Source of the DNA: Cryptomeria japonica
Lineage: Eukaryota; Streptophyta; Pinopsida; Cupressales; Cupressaceae
Direction: 5' to 3'
Assembly: GCF_030272615.1 (NCBI RefSeq)
Contig: NC_081408.1
Coordinates: 309,978,383-310,042,382 of the forward strand
Length of the DNA stretch: 64,000 nucleotides
The notes under the pieces were generated by a model. The model saw nothing but the letters and a program-made list of their open reading frames with translations, did no database searches and was not told the origin of the DNA. Both the position numbers and the translations under genes were made by a program. Positions within the stretch are counted from its first letter, which is position 1; every line of letters begins with the position of its first letter. Positions 58,690 through 64,000 of the stretch are shown here, one piece after another.

Positions 58690-60368
58690 CATGTTAATTT
58701 TTATAAAATTGTTATATTTAGTAAATTCAGCAAAGAGTTGTTTTATGATAAACACTTATAGCAAGTAAAATCTGAGATTCTTATCCAAGCTATCCAAGGC
58801 TCCCTAGATGAAATGTAATGCAATATTGTTTATAGTATTGTGCAATAATAAAATCTTCACTTTTTAGTAAACAATTAAAATTTTATTCCAATATCTTGTA
58901 TGTTTGCTAATTTTTAGTTGTTTTCATGACTTATATTATGAAAATTAATTTGATCAAGGTTAGTCTATTCTTTCTACTATCTATTCAAAATTATCCAAAC
59001 AAAATGTAATTAAATACTATTTATAGTTTTATGTAATAAAAAATTATCTATTTATTAATAAAAAAATTCAAATTTTGTTTGAAAATCTAATATTTCCTAT
59101 ATTGTCTAAATTATTTAATACATACACATAAGAAGTATATACTATTTTTCTACATATACAATCCACAATTTCTTTACTCAAAATAAATTTTTATTAATAA
59201 ATATGCTTCAGAAATTTAAATATTTTTCTTCTCATGTCTCTTAATTTTTATTTTTTTTAAATAAATACATGAAAAAAATATAATTTAAAGGCAACTTGAT
59301 TAGGAAAATTAAAAATCCCTTATTTGGTTAATTGGAAAGAATTATTAAGTGTTTTGAATAAATTCATGTGCTCATAAAGACAAATTTTATAGATTTTTTT
59401 TTAGTTTGCAGTTCAATTTTGTGTATAGGTGTCATGATTTTATTTTTCTAGCCTAGAATTTGAAGGCTGAAATTTTAGGCCAGTGCGAGCTCCCCAAAAC
59501 TATAATCATTTGTATTTTTCTTATTGTCTTAGTTTTTTTGAGTGCTTCATAAAATCTTGAAACCTAATGGAATTGCATAAGAACCTAAACTATTATTGGG
59601 AAAACTCAAAACACCCTAGCACATCAGCCCTGCGGCTAAGAAACATCCTCCTATTACTAAAAAGGTTTAAAAATACATGTATCATTGTAATTGGTAGGAT
59701 TTAGTCTCTTTAGATAAATCATTCCCAAGCTTTCTTGATCTAAAAGGATTATCAAATAAGGACCAAAGTGAATTGTGAAAAATGATCATTAAGTTTATAA
59801 GGCTGTGAAGAGTCTACTAACATGCCACTCTTTCTCCTATTACTCACTAGATAAAACTCTTTTATATTAGGAACTAGCCACACAAAATATGATTCCATAT
59901 GTATGTAGCCTTTTGTTTTTGTTAAACATCAAGATCTCCACTGGGGCAATGATCATCCTATGTTATAGTGTACACCTATTTATCCAACAATAAGAGCTTG
60001 CCTTTATATTCTAGTCTCTATTTTTGTCTCTTGTACAACCATGTTGGAAAAATACAGTGGTTTGAAATCCATGAATGTGGACTCAGCATTATCATCCCAT
60101 CCATCTTTTTTTTGAATAGGTATAGCTACAAGTGAACTATAATTTCAGTGTATATAATTTTTTTCCCCTTTTTATGGATAAAACAAGAATTTAGTGGTGT
60201 CATCATTTCTTCAAAAAGAAATTCTTTTTGTATCTTTTGATAGTTATCCTTGAGCAACATCAATCCGTTACAAGATAAAAAGATGTAAGATAATAGAGAG
60301 CTTGACATTTTAAATTAAAAATGCTACATGTTCATGGAAATGGAGGTTTTATATGTGTGAGAATAACA
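58690..60368. other. AT-rich DNA without a supported gene
   Basis: No open frame of weight (the minus frame at 60126-60308 is 60 codons and has no motif) and no repeats. Several A/T runs occur between 58840 and 59440. Confidence 0.6.
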
Positions 60369-62185
60369 TGTAATAACCCACTCTACATAACCTAAGAATT
60401 TTAGACTATTTTTTTTTTTAAAATTTTTATTTTTACTTATTTAGTCATTTGTGTTTGATTCAATCACATACTTTGGGAATCTATCCATTTGGATTAGGCA
60501 TTCATCCATCTGGGATGAGCATCTAACCATACGAGTTAGGCATCTGTCCATACGGGACAAGAGGTTTCATCTATCCAATATAGGATAGGCATCTACCCAA
60601 ATAGGGTAGGCATCTATCCAACTTGGCATAGGAGGTGCTCTGGCCAGAGACTTAGACTCATCGGGACCATTTGGGTCGTGAGTCACTCACTAAGAACTAC
60701 ACTCCTTTAATAGGTGTGCACCGAGGTCATTGTCCTTAGGAGAAAGTAAAATAATATATTGCAAGCTTGAATTCCACCTCAGAATTTGGCCTAAAGCCTC
60801 GGGAAGTCAAGCGAATCCATACAGGATCCTTCCGAGTACATGTTGAATTACTTTTTCTTTTATTACACTTATCTTTCAATTAGGGGACTTCGCAATCCAT
60901 CTACTTTACCAAATCCTAGACCCCATCCCCGAACACCTGAGTACTAGGGACAACTCCAACCCTAGACTTCCTACATACCCATTTCAGCATGGGATCAAGG
61001 CATAAAGTATGTAGTTCTATTTTCTAATATATGGTTTAATGTAAACTATTTTGGTGGGTACACAACCCTTTCTAGGGTCAATGTCCCAGACAGTTTCTCT
61101 ACGGTTGCTACCCATGATGGTAGCTTTAAGCAAAAGGCTCAGGGTGGCCTATTTCTTGTGGCCTAAAATATCTAGGTCCTAATGCCTATCATAAGCATCA
61201 CCCTTGACCCAATAGTCAATTGTCAATAATTATTCGAGATTAAGACAAGTTTATAAAATAATTTCACTCAATCAACCCTAAAGGGGTTTACTAAGGTTTA
61301 ACTAGCAAATGTAAATTCATTCAAAGATTATCTTATTAGATTATCGATCCAAGGGGGATTACCTGCCCCTTGGATTTTAACTTCCAAGTGTCCCTTATTA
61401 CTCCTCGATGATTTATAGGGACGATGCCACAAACACCGTTGATGCAGCTTTATTAGGCATTAAGTGTTGTAGTTCAATGCGATAACTTTACCCATAAGCA
61501 TGACCCAGAGGCACCATAGATACCGAATGCTACTAAGGTTTTGGTTTCAACTCCACTTATTTAGTTATTCAACTAGGAATGAACCATAAGTTCATGAAAG
61601 CTTGAATAAAATTTTACTTAACAATTATGAAACTATTACATGGAAAATAAATTATTGCTTGACATTGAAAATAAGATATAATTGAAAGGAACATTTGACA
61701 AGGATAAAAAATAAATAAATCAACTACCTTGGAGTAACATTCTTGTGAAAATAAGTATGATAAAATTCTAATTCTTGAACTAAAAACATGAAAATTCCAA
61801 TTTCTTGAAAGCTAGGATACTTGTAGGAAATAGCTTACAAAATGATTTGAATCACTAACTGTTACACTTTTAATAAGAACTTAATACATGAAAGATATTG
61901 AATTTCTTGCAAGAAGGTTACCAACCAATTTAGTGCCTACTTGCTTGAAGGGAAAAGATCTTTATAACCACATTACCCATGTTTGAAATATGAGGTAAGG
62001 AGAGAGACGGATTTCTTTCTAATTAACTAGTAAGAATAAGGCTCCTAATTAATACCAATCGATCTACCTTTAATCAACCATTATGAATATCAATTTTATT
62101 TTTTTTGTTAACTAATATGAACACGATTGTCAAATAATCCCAATCAATTCACTTTTAATTAACCAATGAAAATAATTCCAATCAA
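60369..62185. other. Unassigned sequence, possibly an old LTR
   Basis: Begins TGTAATAACCCACTCTAC, which looks like a plant Gypsy LTR start. Base composition changes from AT-rich to mixed between about 60450 and 61560. No matching CA end, duplication or coding region was found, so this stays open. Confidence 0.3.
60480..60635. repeat. Degenerate 28-33 bp tandem repeat
   Basis: About six copies of a TAGGCATCTATCCATATGGGA-like unit (for example GGCATCTGTCCATACGGGAC, GGCATCTACCCAAATAGGGT). Variation between units is high. Confidence 0.7.
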
Positions 62186-62189
62186 TCCA

Positions 62190-62365
62190 TTTTAATTAAC
62201 CAATATACAAAAAGTTCCTAGGTAATTCCAATTAATCAATATACAAAAAGTTCCTAAATAATTCCAATTAACCAATATACAAAAAGTTCCTAAATAAATC
62301 CAATTAACCAATATACAAAAAGTTCCTAAATAATTCCAATTAACCAATATACAAAAAGTTCCAAA
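62190..62365. repeat. 36-bp tandem repeat, five copies
   Basis: ACAAAAAGTTCCTAAAT recurs with starts near 62208, 62243, 62280, 62317 and 62352 (spacings 35, 37, 37, 35). The unit also contains AATTCCAATTAACCAATAT. The minus open frame at 62192-62416 is only the translation of this repeat. Confidence 0.9.
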
Positions 62366-62419
62366 ATAGTTATAATATTTGTCTAGTTGCTTTTGAGCCA
62401 ATGCCAAAACCTTCACAAC

Positions 62420-63600
62420 ATTATAAGGAGGTAACTAACTAACCCTCCCACTTGAAGAAATTTAACCCTTGGTTATTTAATAACTTTATCAATCTCAAAT
62501 TCTTAGATGGGAGCTAAGGTTCGCTCCTAGATCTTCCTCAATTAAAATTGTTGTTTAATCTTCTAATTGATCATGGAAAGGGATTCTCAAAACCCATATT
62601 AAGGAAAGAATCCAACAATAAGAAATCATAACTCATTCATCTTCGAAGCTAAGTTTCATTAGACATTTACAACGAAAGACAAAAACCTAATTGAGGTTCA
62701 CAAACTAAGACAAGTCTCATGGTAGACTGATTTCAGATTTGATAATATAAATGATATAACAATATAGATTATCCCAAGCAGATTGTATGAAGCTTTATTA
62801 TGAGGTTCACTCCTACATTAAATGGAATTTCCCCCTTTTACTAATCTTATGTTTTCTTAAGATTAGAAAATAAATTTGACCATTATTAGCTTGACTATAC
62901 TAAATACCTTGTTTATTTTGCATCTTGGAATCTAATAAAGAGCAATTCAATATTCAACCTACTACTACTAAGAGATTTATATTCAAAATGAGGACTATGG
63001 TAACTTCAATTATGCAACTTGCACGATAATCATAAATATGTATTTTGTATGATGACAATAAATATGTAACTTGCATGACATTAAATTTGTCTTTTTCTAA
63101 TTTTTACCCCCTTTTAAAATAATATTGATACTTAGGTAAGAAAGGAAATATCAATCTAAATTCATGAAATAAATGAATCATCCAATTAAATAAATCTACT
63201 TAGTTAAAATTCATTGTGAAGAATTTAAATTGTTCATTCCTATCTAAGTTTTCCAATCACTTGACAAATGATTTCCCATTTATCTAATCGAGATTCAATT
63301 GTTGGGACCTATTTCCAATTTAAATCCCCTTTAGAATTTACAAATAGTGATAAAACAATCCTTTTCTATCTATGCATTTTCATTTTATTAAAATTAATAA
63401 TTACAACAAATTATTAAAATTAGTGTTAACATAATCTTACTATATTAATATTATTAATAAATTATTATATTTTTATTTTATTTGAAAGCTATCAATACCT
63501 AATCTTACTCTGATTAAGTTTTATTCATGGAAATAATAACTACTGATTTATTTATTAGTGGTTAAATAAAATAAAAATATAGATAATAGTTGTATGATGA
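62420..63600. other. AT-rich DNA without a supported gene
   Basis: No domain, RNA gene or repeat array seen. Open frames are short on both strands. Confidence 0.6.
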
Positions 63601-63960
63601 AATTACAGAGTTATAGAGAATGATTTTCTGGATGCATCAACAAATTTCACATATTCCTGAGATGCATTTTTTTTGAAAAGTTTTATTTACAGAGAATGAT
63701 TTTCAGGAGGCATCAACAGATTTCACATATTCCTGTGATGCATTTTTTTTGAAAAGTTTTATTTACAGAGAATGATTTTCGGGAGGCATCAACAGATTTC
63801 ACACATTCCTGAAATGTATTTTCTTTTTTGAAAAGGTTTATTTACAGAGAATGATTTTCTAGAGACATTGATATAAAACAATAATTTAAGAAAGGGTTTA
63901 TTTAAGAGAACGATTTTCTGGAAACATTGATATAAAACAATAATTTAAGAAACAAATTTC
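63601..63960. repeat. 76-bp tandem repeat, about five units
   Basis: AGAGAATGATTTTC starts near 63615, 63691, 63767 and 63846, with a divergent copy near 63905. The first three units also share GGCATCAACAGATTTCACA and a GATGCATTTTTTTTGAAAAG block. The last two share ACATTGATATAAAACAATAATTTAAGAAA instead, so the array mixes two subtypes. Confidence 0.85.
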
Positions 63961-64000
63961 TCAGAAAGGAAAATTTCAGAGAAAATACTTTACACAAGGC

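Noticed and set aside
62192-62416. Repetitive 74-codon protein with NYLGTFCILVNW units
   Set aside because: Translation of a 36-bp tandem repeat.

Overview
The window looks like intergenic DNA from a large, repeat-rich seed-plant genome. The evidence is Ty3/Gypsy (Tat and Athila type), Ty1/Copia and L1-type elements, a tRNA-derived SINE and several satellites, mostly decayed, with no intact host gene, rRNA or CRISPR. A gymnosperm would fit the nesting and age of the elements, but the sequence alone does not prove it.

Layout. 1-2062 is a 330-bp tandem satellite whose unit is nearly palindromic, followed by a CT microsatellite. 2286-11890 appears to be one decayed DNA transposon of a family I cannot name. 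Its ends carry inverted copies of a GGATATCCGATTT-like palindrome. On the left is a plus-strand DDE-transposase-like pseudogene (2594-5506). On the right is a minus-strand gene that I can read as six spliced exons (11548-9624). Between them lies a 358-bp satellite.

11890-28655 is dominated by a minus-strand Tat-type Gypsy element: gag, protease, RT, RNase H, a second 'archaeal' RNase H and integrase, 23948 down to 16739. Its 3' LTR is at 12554-14015, preceded by a polypurine tract and tandem repeats. Where its 5' LTR should be there is instead a second copy of the 3' end in inverted orientation (26203-27945), so the coding region sits between inverted, outward-pointing 3' LTRs. The inverted similarity continues past both LTRs into AT-rich repeats. 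A SINE interrupts the right AT-rich block.

31633-32705 is a 5'-truncated L1-type insertion with a 16-bp target-site duplication. 33089-34007 is a Copia LTR fragment.

34010-58682 is a four-level nest. A minus-strand L1-type LINE has its RNase H domain split by a Copia element (34640-53476, duplication AGGAT). The Copia has a solo LTR between protease and integrase (duplication CATAC), has lost its reverse transcriptase, and its 5' LTR is split by an Athila-like Gypsy element (40387-52385). The Athila-like element carries a 1076-bp internal tandem duplication and an env-position ORF.

58690-64000 is AT-rich DNA with three short tandem arrays and no supported gene. All coding remnants belong to mobile elements and contain stops or frameshifts. 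Boundaries were read by eye.
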